Below the pieces are notes generated by a model, which did not search any database, was not told the DNA's origin, and was given only the letters and a program-made list of their open reading frames with translations. This document shows positions 20,903 to 31,020 of a stretch of DNA of 64,000 bases, in pieces (positions within the stretch are counted from its first letter, which is position 1; every line of letters begins with the position of its first letter). The stretch covers positions 310,001 to 374,000 of the forward strand of contig JAPZLL010000002.1 in NCBI GenBank assembly GCA_036250225.1, in the 5' to 3' direction. A program made the position numbers and the translations under genes. The stretch is from Cercophora sp. LCS_1 (taxonomy: Eukaryota > Ascomycota > Sordariomycetes > Sordariales > Lasiosphaeriaceae).

Positions 20903-21954
20903 ATGGCGCAACTGCGAGGACAGGGTAGCTACGGCATCGCCCCGAACCCCTTTGGCGGTGCACCAGCAGCAGACAAGCCCGAAGGGAGCGCGCTCGATGC
21001 CATCAGGGAGCAGACGAGCAAGATTGAGGATATCTTGGACGGACTCAGCGAACCAATCAAGCCGTATGCAGCAGCAGTCGCGCAGGTCGGAGCTCGTCGG
21101 CTGACAGTTGTGTAGCTTCCTTCCTGCGATCGGCCGATTCCTCATCGTCGTCACCTTTATCGAAGATACGCTGAGAATACTTACGCAATGGAGCGACCAG
21201 CTCCTGTACCTCCACGACTATCGGCACAGTATGTTTTTCTGGTGTTGGCGCATGGCAAAGACTAACAGCGAGCAGTTCCCAACGGCATCACGCACCTCTT
21301 CCTCATCGTTAACATGGTGACCATGGCTGTTGCCTCGACGCTCGTTATCATCCGGAAACACTCCGAGTATGCTGTGGGCGGTCTCATTGGCGTTGTCATC
21401 ACGCAGGCGCTCGGCTACGGTCTCATCTTTGACCTCAACTTCTTCCTCCGCAACCTGTCGGTCATGGGTGGTCTCCTCATGGTTCTCTCGGATTCGTGGG
21501 TGCGCAAGACAAAGGCTTTCGCCGGCCTGCCGCAGATCGAGGAGAAGGACCGCAAGATGTACTTCCAGCTTGCTGGTCGCGTGCTCCTCATCTTCCTGTT
21601 CGTTGGCTTTGTCTTTAGCGGACAGTGGTCCATCTGGCGCGTGGTTGTCTCGCTCATTGGTCTCGTTGCTTGCGTCATGGTTGTCGTTGGTTTCAAGGCC
21701 AAGTTTAGTGCGACCCTCCTGGTTGTGATCCTCAGCATCTTCAACATCCTGGTCAACAACTTCTGGACTGTAGGTTTTCTGCGTTGACGAGCTGGAATTA
21801 TGCTAACAGCTGCTAGCTCCACGAGCACCATCCCCACAAGGACTTTGCCAAGTACGACTTCTTCCAGATCCTGTCCATCGTCGGCGGTCTCCTCCTCCTC
21901 GTCAACAGCGGCCCCGGCCAGTTCAGCATCGACGAGAAGAAGAAGGTCTACTAA
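20903..21954 (+). CDS. ERV29: ER-vesicle cargo receptor ERV29 / SURF4 homologue
   Basis: Erv29/Surf4 is a polytopic ER-Golgi cargo receptor packaging soluble secretory proteins into COPII vesicles. Four exons: 20903-21063, 21116-21228, 21276-21769 and 21817-21954, giving 301 aa. Introns have GTATGC/GTATGT/GTAGGT donors, CTGAC/CTAAC branch sites and TAG or CAG acceptors. The splices give EPIKPFLPAIGRFLIVVTF, DYRHIPNGITHLFLI and NNFWTLHEHHPHKDF. Several hydrophobic helices follow, and the loop with HEHHPHKDFAKYDFFQ is typical of the family. The C-terminus ends KKKVY, so the last four residues KKVY are a KKXX COPI retrieval signal. The call is secure; splice sites fit frame exactly. Confidence 0.94.
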
Positions 21955-22563
21955 GGATTTTCATTTTTGTTTGTCGAGGTGGCGTTGCCGTTTTCCACAC
22001 ACCGGCAGGTTGAGCTCGGAGACTTTGACGAGGAAAGCTAGAACAGGATACCAATACTCGCAAGGCTAATGTGTGCTGCGATGCTGGATGGGAAAGAGGC
22101 GGGGCGTCAGACAAAGTCGAACGAGCAATGATCGTAAAATGAAGGCGTGTTGCTTGCTCGGGATCGGGAAGGGAGGAAGGGAGCCGAGGGAGAATCGAAT
22201 GGATCATTTTACGGCGCTAAGAGAATCAAGTTTTTTTATTTACTGTTATGTAGAAAAGTCGTCTGCAGCAAGCCTAGCCATCCGTCCTTGTTCATGCCAC
22301 TCAGTCTGCTGCGGTCTAGTAATTTGCCATGTACCCTTGCTACGGCAGCACTGAAAGCATATACTAAGCCAGAATAGACATCTCGAATCGTGACCCGCGC
22401 CACGATCATTTCCTCTGATAAGTCTGGCGCCCTCTAGGTCGCTAGTTATCCTGTTAGCTCTAAATAGGGAGACCCCTTTGCATCCATTCGTAACCCCGAG
22501 AGAGAGAAAACCGGTCATCTTCCCATTAACACTCATCAAATAGACGCCCAATGCCCCAAAACC
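21955..22563. other. Convergent intergenic region
   Basis: About 600 bp hold the 3' flanks of ERV29 and the zinc-cluster gene. No gene, repeat or RNA was recognised. Confidence 0.4.
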
Positions 22564-24106
22564 TTACGGAATAACCAAACCCCTCATGCTCTCCTTCGCA
22601 ATACTAATAATCTTCATACACGGCGGCTCCCCTCCAACATCATAACTACACCCCTCAGGCTTCACAATCCTTCCACTCGCTAACGCCAAGTCCAACTCAG
22701 CATGCCTCTTCCGACTCCGCTCCTCCACCAGACTGATAATATCCTTGAGCCCAATGAACCCATCACCCATGAACCGACAACAGTCATTCCCAGGCTGCAC
22801 GCTCACCATATCCTTGTGTCCAATCCCATACACATCAATCTTCAAGAGCGCCCTGACCGTCAACCGCCACAGCGCAGGCTCGATCGGCTCTTCTGATATT
22901 CTCTCTCTCGATGGCGTGGCGGCGTATCCCTTAGCCGCATTCCCCCAAAGTCCGCCGTAGTCATCGAGCTGGAACCGGATCTTCTCGCGCGCTGCGTCGG
23001 CTGCTGCTGCGCGCTCGTCGATCATGGTCAGGATGCGCATGTATGTGTTCGAGAGGGAGGGGAGGAGGGCGCCGAGCATCATGAGGTTTTGGAAGGAGGC
23101 GACGGGCGGGGGGTGACAGAGTTCTAGGGGCGGGTCGCCGCAGATGAGGCATTTGGTTGCGTCGTGGGCGGTGCGGGAGGCGAGGCGGGCGACTTTTATC
23201 GCGGCCGAGACGCTCGTGGGGAGGGATTGGAGGGAGGAGAGGGCCAGGTAGAGGGTTGAGAGGCAGGCGCATGCAGGCTGGGATGGCACTGAGGTAGCGG
23301 AGAGGGAGGGTGATAGGGAAGGGAGCTTGTCTGAGGATGGTGGGGACACCGGAGAGGGCATTTCGGCGGCCATGATGCGGTCAATGTCGGACCGCGGGAT
23401 TTCGGTGTGTGGGAGTGTTGGAGGGGACTCAAGTGGGCCCGACCAGTTGATTGTCTGGCCCATGTAGTCGCCCATGAAGGTGGCTGGTGAGGGAGGAGAT
23501 GGGTTGGGGAAGGAGGTGTTGGTGTTGGGCTTCTTGGTTGGTGGTGGGAGGGTATCTAGGGGCTCAAGCGAGTCCAGGCCTTGGAAGGTAAAGGGTTCTG
23601 TGGAGGGGAAGTTGGTGTCAATGAGGTTGAAAAAGTCCATGTCGGGATTTTCAAAGTCGAGGAATGAGAGATCCAGTTCCATGGACAGGGTGCTGTCGAA
23701 CGGCGGGACGATGTCGACATGCTGGTACTCTGTCGCCTTGGGAGTCTCCAATTCCTTGCTGGATTCCTTGCTGGCCTCTTGGGAGTCTGCTTCAGGCTGC
23801 ACCTGGGGCTCGACTTCGTTGTGAGTACGCTTTCGGGGCCGGCCCATTGGCTTTTGCGCCGAGTAGACGCATTTGATGCCTTCGCGCTTACAGCGAGCGC
23901 AACCATCGATCTCTTTTGAGCACGCGAGCTTCTTCGCCCCTGTTGAGAGTCAGCGGGAGTCCTGTGCAGCACGGCTGACACGTACGACACTCATCGCAGG
24001 CCCGTCTCTTCACTGGTTCGTTCTTGCCCCTGTCATCGCTGTTTCTGAGCTTGGTAGCCTCTTTGGTTTTGCTTGGATCCATCTCTGTTGCAGCCGTGTC
24101 GAACAT
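22564..24106 (-). CDS. Zn2Cys6 transcription factor (AflR-like C-terminal region)
   Basis: Exon 1 is 24106-23986, intron 23985-23940 (GTACGT, CTGAC, CAACAG; 46 nt) and exon 2 is 23939-22564, giving 498 aa. The splice rebuilds a complete binuclear zinc cluster: RRACDECRAKKLACSKE continuing into GCARCKREGIKCVYS, spacing CX2CX6CX6CX2CX6C. It is followed by the basic tail KPMGRPRKR. The rest is acidic/Pro-rich (DLSFLDFENPDMDFFNLID). The C-terminal half has ACACLSTLYLALSSLQ and LEERSRKRHAELD-like helices, which recall the AflR-type regulatory domain. I see no fungal_trans (PF04082) signature. The intron sits inside the zinc cluster, a common position. Target genes are unknown and no biosynthetic cluster is adjacent. 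It is divergent from ERB1. Confidence 0.88.
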
Positions 24107-24777
24107 GTACAAGTCAAGCGTGTTGGTGTTAGTGCAGATCAACTAGCTTCATATGAAGTAGGTATGGGTGGACGAGTGCAGCAGTTTCGCGTATTCGTAA
24201 TCACACACGGCTGGCTGTCGCCTTACGAGGCGGGGTTGCCTCTCAGGGTTCTCACAAAGACCGAGCCCCTGACACTGCCGTCCAGTCACTAACAATTAGC
24301 ATCGAGGCTGCCATGGAGGATTCGGCCCATGCAGGATGGAATCCGCCAGAAACATGGCGATCCAACGAAAACTCGTGCACGATACGAGCAAGTTATGATT
24401 GAGGGTGGTTGAAGTTGTGTGACTGAGGGGCTGATGACTCTTATTTCCAAACTACTCCTGCTGCACCGATTAACATACAAACTGTATGTATTGCCGTTAC
24501 GGTGTAAGTTGAAGCAGTGACACATGTCCTTTGTTCTGTTGCTTATAAATGGAATGAAGCTGAAAACGACCAATGCAAAGTAAACGTGGCTAACCTCTTC
24601 GGGAAAGACACCGGCTTGGTGGGGCGGTCTGCGCTCCAGCTCCAGGCGGTGAGTTCTAGAGTCCCCGCCAGAGCTTGTAAGGCTGGCAGAAAAAAAAAAA
24701 GTTCCAGCTTGTCCCACCCTGCATGGAAATTTCCAAGAGCCGTGGCTCAGCAATTGGAAAGACGATCAACCGGCGCA
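24107..24777. promoter_or_regulatory. Divergent promoter region between the zinc-cluster gene and ERB1
   Basis: About 670 bp with no independent gene. An A10-11 run near 24690 precedes the ERB1 start. Promoters of both genes should lie here; no specific site was identified. Confidence 0.4.
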
Positions 24778-27414
24778 ATGGGGTCCAAATTGGTCGACAA
24801 GAAGCGGAAATCCCGTGTCCAGGAGGAGTCTGAGCCCGAGGATGAGTTCGCCAATGTCGACTTTGACGGTGTCCTTTCGCAAAGCGAAGACGAACTCGGC
24901 GACTTGAGCTCCGACGACGAGGACTACGAGGCGCAGGAACAAGATGACAGCGAGAGTGAGGGAAGCGAAGATGGGGAGGATGACGATATTCTCAGTGACG
25001 ACATTCCCTCGGACGTTGACGGCGAGGCCGAGATCAACAAGCTCATGAAGGATCAGTTTGACGACCTCGAAATCACCGAGCCCGGCGTCGACCCCAAACC
25101 AAAACACGAAAAGGAGGAGGACAGAAACTATAGGATTGAGAAGGACGCCAACGGGAATGAGCGCTATGTTTACGAGTGCGTGCGCCAGCTCGGAGGCTTG
25201 TAGCAGGAGACTGACTGGAACAGTGAAATTGACCCTGTCTACGACTCGGACGACTCGGACGCCCAGGGGCCCGTCAACACAATCGGCAACATCGACTTGT
25301 CTTTTTACGATAGCTACCCCCATATCGGCTATGATATCAACGGCAAGAAGATTATGCGCCCGGCGACAGGCGATGCGCTCCAGAGTTTGCTTGACAGCAT
25401 CGAGGTGCCTAAGGGGTGGACTGGACTTACCGACGTCAACACGGGCAACCCTCTGAACCTGAGCGAAGAAGAGTTGGAGCTTGTCCGCCGTGTGCAGATG
25501 GGTCTTGTCACTGATGAGCTCCACGACCCATACCCCGAAACCGTCGAATACTTTACGTCGATCGAGGAGAAGATGCGTATGTTGGAAGTGGTAATTGCTT
25601 TGCCAAACATAACTAACAAGCTGTAGCTCTCAGCGCTGCTCCCGAGCCGAAGCGGCGATTCCTCCCGTCCAAGAACGAAGCCAAGCAGGTCATGAAGTTG
25701 GTTCGCGCTATTCGGGAAGGAAGAATTCTGCCCTACAAGCCCCCAGAGGATCGTGAAAGAGAGTTGGAGGAAGAAGAGGAGGTTCACTTTGACCTCTGGC
25801 AGAACGAAGAGCCCCAAGAGCCCAACGTCATGCACATTCCCGCGCCCAAACTCCCACCTCCCGGTTATGACATGAGTTACAATCCTCCTGAGGAATATTT
25901 GCCGTGAGTGCGCTCTCACCCGGGGTTTTTAGTGCGCTAACATTGTGATAGTACCAAGGAGGAAAGAGAGGAGTGGGAGAAGCTTGAGCCCGAGGAGAGG
26001 GAAAAGGATTACATCCCCCAAAAGTTTACCTCTCTCCGAAAGGTTCCTGCGTGGGATAACCTCGTCAAGGAAAGGTTTGAGCGATCAATGGTAAGGATTC
26101 GTGTTCCTACCGGTGGAAATCGCTAACGGCTTGGTGCTCAGGACTTGTACCTTGCCCCTCGTGTGCGGAAGAACAGGCTCAACATCGACCCCAACTCCCT
26201 TCTCCCCAAGCTACCATCTCCCTCAGAGCTTAGGCCATTCCCGACAGTGGGACAGACTATTTTCCGTGGTCACGAGGGCAGAGTGCGGAGCGTTGCTATC
26301 GACCCTGTAAGTGATGACGAATCCTGCACAACAACATGAGCTAACTTGAACAGAGCGGCGTCGCTGTGGCCAGTGGCGGTGACGATGGCACAGTCAGGGT
26401 CTGGGAGCTCCTAACAGGCCGCCAAGTCTGGTCGGTCAAGCTCAGCAGTGATGAAAGCGTCAACGCTGTGCGGTGGAGACCCACAAAGGACTCGTTTATC
26501 CTTGCAGCAGCAGTTGGCGAGGATATCTTCTTGATGGTTCCTAATCACGCCAGTGTGGCCCCAGCGCTTGACCAAGCAAGCCGGGAAATTCTGTCGGCAG
26601 GGTTTGGATATGCCGCCAATGGCCAAGTGCACAACGCCCCTGGCAAAGAACCTTCAGCAAAATGGGACCGTCCTGGCGCCAAGCTCGAGGATGAAGGCGT
26701 TTTGCTCAGGATAACAGTCAGGTCAACGGTCAAGGTTATCAACTGGCACAGACGCGGAGATCACTTTGCGACCGTTTCTCCCACCGGTCAGCGAAGCTCA
26801 GTGGCCATCCACACCCTCTCAAAACACATGACGCAAATACCGTTCCGCAAACTGTCCGGTCTTGCGCAGACAGCGTCTTTCCATCCCCTCCGTCCTCTGT
26901 TCTTTGTGGCGACCCAAAGGACTATCCGTTGTTACGATCTGCAGAAGTTGGAGCTCATCAAGGTTCTCCAGCCAGGCGCAAAGTGGTATGTTCAACTTCT
27001 CTCTGACCAGCAACTGCAACTAATTTTGATAATAGGATCTCTTCATTTGATATTCACGTTGGCGGTGACAACTTGATTGTAGGCAGTTACGACAAGCGTC
27101 TCCTTTGGCACGACCTAGACCTTTCCAACAGACCGTACAAGACGATGCGATTCCACAGCGAGGCAGTCCGCACGGTGCGCTTCCACAAGGGCGGGCTTCC
27201 ACTGTTTGCCGATGCCTCAGATGATGGAACGCTGCAAATATTCCACGGAAAGGTACCCAACGACCAGCTGGAAAACCCAACGATTGTGCCGGTCAAGGTG
27301 CTCAAGGGACACAAGGTGGTCAACAAGCTCGGCGTGCTGGACATGGACTGGCATCCGAGAGAGCCGTGGTGCGTCAGCGCCGGAGCAGACGGGACAATCC
27401 GGCTGTGGATGTAG
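24778..27414 (+). CDS. ERB1: Ribosome biogenesis protein ERB1 (BOP1)
   Basis: Erb1 is a WD40 scaffold of the PeBoW complex (Nop7-Erb1-Ytm1) needed for 27S pre-rRNA processing and 60S assembly in the nucleolus. Seven exons: 24778-25175, 25224-25576, 25627-25903, 25952-26090, 26142-26306, 26354-26985 and 27036-27414, giving 780 aa. Every intron is 47-51 nt with GTGCGT/GTATGT/GTGAGT/GTAAGG/GTAAGT donors. An acidic N-terminal tail is followed by the BOP1NT domain (IDLSFYDSYPHIGYDINGKK, RNGEI-like YKPPEDRERE and EREEWEKLEPEEREKDYIP). The C-terminal WD40 propeller runs from FRGHEGRVRSVAIDPSG to GADGTIRLWM and the stop. All exon junctions keep the family sequence in frame. Confidence 0.95.
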
Positions 27415-28005
27415 TCAAGGCATATTGTGTACGTAAGTCGATATCCCAAGGAGTTTTATTTTGGGCATGGATGGCATCTTTTCTTAAAGAACGGGCCGTT
27501 GAGGAGTAAATACCACAATTGTTGCATTTTGCATTTTGCGTTGGGCACCAAGACCCTGTCTCTTGCCACGCGAAAAGTGTCCTGCATTTCCAAGCCGCAC
27601 ATTTGCAGAAACGCGTATATGTTACCGGCTGATTGGGCACCAACGGTTACAGACGACAACCCATTTCCGCTCCAGGGTGATGCTGACGTTTGACCTCGCC
27701 TCGATTTCGCATGGTTTCCCCGACGGAGATAGGATCCGCTCAAACGAGAGCGAGAGAGAGGCAAAGAGCCCTGCCAACGAACGAATCAATCACCAAGACA
27801 ACCCGGCTTTGCCAATCAACAAAGTCCTCGGATCAGCCCTACAAAATGCTGCCTACATTGCCACCCCCTCTTCCCTGTTCTCTTCTTTCTTCTCTTCTCT
27901 CTTCTCCTTTTTGTCTTTCGTCCCTTTCTCTCTTCCCTCTTCCCACTCCTCTGCTCTCTCTCCTGTCCTTTTTTTTTTTTTTTGGGGGGGGGGGGTTCGC
28001 CCCCA
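27415..28005. other. Convergent intergenic region
   Basis: About 590 bp between ERB1 and the esterase gene. A 100-bp CT-only stretch (27870-27980, TTCTCTTC words) leads into a T15G12 run (separate entry). No gene was seen. Confidence 0.4.
27969..27995. repeat. Abutting homopolymer runs T15 then G12
   Basis: Fifteen T (27969-27983) are followed directly by twelve G (27984-27995), 10 bp beyond the stop of the esterase gene, at the end of a 100-bp polypyrimidine tract. In the esterase transcript this reads C12A15 in the proximal 3' UTR. Run lengths may be inaccurate in an assembly. Confidence 0.7.
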
Positions 28006-29494
28006 TCAAACCATCCCATGCCAACCCCCCTTCCACTTCTCCAACAACCCGCTCCCAACAACCCTCTCAGCCATCTTCCCAAACCCCTCCACATTCACAT
28101 GCAAATAATCCCCCGTATCGTACTCGGTCGCAAGCTGCGTCCCGTTGCTCTTGTCTCGTACAACCTCATCAAAATCAACAACGCCATCGAACCGTCCGCT
28201 CCCCCGAATCCACTCATTCACCCTCTGCCTCTCCCTCTCCCGCCCTACGTCACTATACCCCTGCCCCGGTCCGCTCATAGGCGTGATCGTCGCGCCAAAC
28301 ACGGCGATACCCGCGCGATGCAGCCGTGTAACGATCTGATCATAGGCTGTGATGAGCCTGTCCCCTGTGGATGACAGGGACGCAGGATCAGTGGGGGATG
28401 TGCCGAGGTCATTAACGCCTTCGTAGATCAACGCCCATTTGACACCGGACTGGGCGGTTACATCCCGCTCCAGACGGGCGAGCGCTGACGGTCCCAAACC
28501 GTCGTTCAACACGCGGTTTCCACCGGCTGCTTGGTTGGCAATGGCGATGTGGGATGTCTCCTTGGAAGACTGCAACAGACGCAAGAGCTGGTCAGGCCAG
28601 CGGTTGTTACCGTTGGTGGTGGACCCGCGGCCGTCGGTGATCGAGTCGCCTACTATGGCTAGGGTTGCGTGTTTTGTGGGCAGCCAGGCTTCGATGGACG
28701 AGAGGAAGTACCAGTGGTCTGTTTTACCTGCCCCTGGGAGGACGGAGAGGTCTGGGGATGTGAGGTGGCTGCCGGGTGCGGCGTGGGATGTTGTGCGTGA
28801 ACCGGGATGGCCTGTTACGGCGAAGCCGGACTGGCCGGTTGCGAGATAGGCGGTTACGCTGAGGGAGGTTTGGGCTCTGATGGTGAAGTTGAGGGGGTCT
28901 GAGACTACCAGGGCGCCGGGGGGGATGATGAAGGACGATTTGCCCGAAAACTTTCGGTGTTAGTTACAGGGGGTTCCAGCTCCCGACAGGGCGACTGGGG
29001 GACATACGGTGACGGTCTGCACCGAGCCAGGAACAACAGCAGCAGAGCCCGCAGTGCCATTCACTGGGAGACCAACGGTGGCGCCCGAAATGGGCAGATC
29101 GGTTGCACCAAAGGCATTGCTAAAGTACAGACGGATGATATCTGCGTCCTGGGTAAGATAGACCGTTTGGCGTAGGGTGGAGTCGACAAAGACGCCTGTC
29201 GATCCGTTCTGGAGGGGTTTTGCTTTTTGTCAGCCACCGGCGCAAAAAAAAATAAAAAATAAGGGGGGGCCGATCGTCGTCCAGGGGTTTGCGTATTTGA
29301 GCCGCAAAAACACAACAAACCCAAACTCAACGACAAAACAACGATAAACTTACGAATGGGGTTGGGGGTAGGTTATGAGGCTCAACGAGCTGAGGCATCG
29401 AAGCCCATGTCGTAACCCAGTGTTTACCGCATTCTGCCACGGCAAAGGCCGAGCTCAGCAGCAACCCGGCGAGGGCGCTCTTCAGACCGGTCAT
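28006..29494 (-). CDS. Secreted SGNH/GDSL-type esterase
   Basis: This is predicted to be a secreted ester hydrolase of the SGNH fold. Exons: 29494-29354, 29208-29008 and 28950-28006, giving 428 aa; introns 29353-29209 (GTAAGT...CTCCAG) and 29007-28951 (GTATGT, CTAAC, AAG). The N-terminus MTGLKSALAGLLLSSAFAVA is a signal peptide. An N-terminal beta-domain follows (HWVTTWASMPQLVEP, IRLYFSNAFG). Then come block I IVGDSITDGRGS with the nucleophile Ser, block II IANQAAGGNRVL with Gly, block III YEGVNDLGTSP with Asn, and a late DYLHVNVEGF with the catalytic Asp/His. All four SGNH residues are present. The layout with GDSITDGRGSTTNGNNRWPD matches bacterial-like fungal GDSL esterases; substrate (polysaccharide acetyl ester or lipid) is not deducible. 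Confidence 0.92.
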
Positions 29495-30468
29495 GTTGAC
29501 GATGACGACAATAACTTCAACGAGTGACAAAGTAAGGGGGAAAAAAAAGAACGAGTGTAGCGGAGACTCGACCACGAACACCTCGCGTCTCTGTCCGTCA
29601 CCAAGTCGTGTCTCCCCTCACCGCATACCCAGCCGATATATATTATGCAGAATTGCGACCAAGCAATACAGCAACGGTACGCCATCACAGTCGATGCTAC
29701 CGATCGAATAGGGTCCAATACCCCGGAGCCAGGCCGTCTGGGCCGTTGAACTCCGGCTAAATGGGGAATACTACGGACGACAGTCCATACCTTGGACCCG
29801 ACGCCCATAACCGGGCCTCGGAGCGACAGTGGGTGAACGGAAGACGGGACCTCGTGTCTCCAAGCGTCTTAGTCTGGGAACGCCAATCCAACATGTCCAA
29901 CGTGGAAAGCGTGGTTGGGTCCATCCAACTGCAACCCCAATCTCGCCTGTTGTGTCTTGCTCCAACAGCAAAAGCCCCGCAACCTGGAACCTGGAACGGT
30001 GCGGGGATGCGATTGGGGAATTGGGAAAGTGACCTGTAGCAAACACGTCATGATGTGCGGGACGACGGGAGCGGGACGGAACATGCAACAAACAAACTTT
30101 TGCATTGCCAAAACCTATTTTGATCGACCGCCGTCGCCATCCATCTCCCATACAGGGCACCAGATACAGATTCGATCAAAGGAGACCAGCAGTCCTCATC
30201 TATTTTTTCCAACTCGCTTCAATGCAATCCGTGTTGCCCCCGGCTCCGCCGTTTCGTCCACATATCCCACAAGAAAGGTCTCCATGTTGCTGTCCAAGAC
30301 CTTTCAATTCGTCACACATAAGCCAAAAGAAAAAAAAATCAAGGCGAAACACGGGCAACAAGACCAAGCAGAAGGAAAAGCATCAAAGAAATATTTCGCC
30401 ATCGAAGCATCCTAGCAGCGCCAACAGGGTTTTACTGCTGTCGACGATGGACTCGGAAGCTGTCGTGT
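29495..30468. other. Intergenic
   Basis: About 970 bp: promoter of the esterase gene and 3' flank of the small acidic-protein gene. Short A-rich runs occur near 30325-30340. No gene, repeat or RNA was recognised. Confidence 0.4.
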
Positions 30469-31020
30469 TCAGGCCCACGATCCGATTTCGCGGAGGCAGG
30501 GGGAGGAGGGGCAGATGAGACCATTGTCAGCACCGTCCGAGCTGACAATGCTAACAGTGCTGCCCAGCATGGTGCTTGCCAATATGGTGTCATCCATGCT
30601 CGAGTCGTCATACGGCTCAAAGGGGGCAAAGGAAGCACCGGCGTCCTGGAGCCATCCAGGGACGCAGCAGGCATGTCCTGCCGGCTGCTTGTTGTAGATG
30701 CTCAAGGCATCCTTCGTCAATGGGAGTGATGTCTGGAAGTCGAGTGTGCCTGCCTCCTGCAGCAGGCCGACACCATCACCCGGAACGGTCTCGATTGATT
30801 CGTCCGACTCGGTCGACTCGCCCTGCGACTGGGGCTTGTGGGACATGCCGGGACACTCGGCAGCATCTTTGTCCGACGAGGAGCTGGCAAGCTCGTTCTG
30901 GGACTGGTTGTCCCCGTTGAACTGAGGTTCCCTGTCCTTGGTGTGGGCTTTCTCGACCATGACCCAGTCATTGGGTCCCGTTGCGTTGGAGCCGGACGAG
31001 TCTGTGTGCGAGGCAGTCAT
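30469..31020 (-). CDS. Small acidic, Ser-rich protein of unknown function
   Basis: A single-exon reading from the ATG at 31020 gives 183 aa. The frame is open slightly upstream but without an ATG. The sequence is Ser/Asp/Glu-rich and probably mostly disordered (ASSSSDKDAAE, STESDESIETVPGDG). One short hydrophobic/aromatic element near the N-terminus reads GPNDWVMVEKA, and a Cys pair AGHACCVPGW lies in the middle. Acid-W-x-x-V fits the Atg8-interacting motif, but such short motifs occur by chance. No signal peptide, membrane segment or known domain. Composition and codon usage look coding, but expression and conservation are unproven. Confidence 0.5.
   Translation of the reverse strand: MTASHTDSSGSNATGPNDWVMVEKAHTKDREPQFNGDNQSQNELASSSSDKDAAECPGMSHKPQSQGESTESDESIETVPGDGVGLLQEAGTLDFQTSLPLTKDALSIYNKQPAGHACCVPGWLQDAGASFAPFEPYDDSSMDDTILASTMLGSTVSIVSSDGADNGLICPSSPCLREIGSWA

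Noticed and set aside
24766..25524. 252-codon minus-strand ORF with hydrophobic, membrane-like composition
   Set aside because: It is antisense to the acidic first exons of ERB1; Asp/Glu-rich coding read backwards gives Val/Leu/Ile. No independent start or homology.
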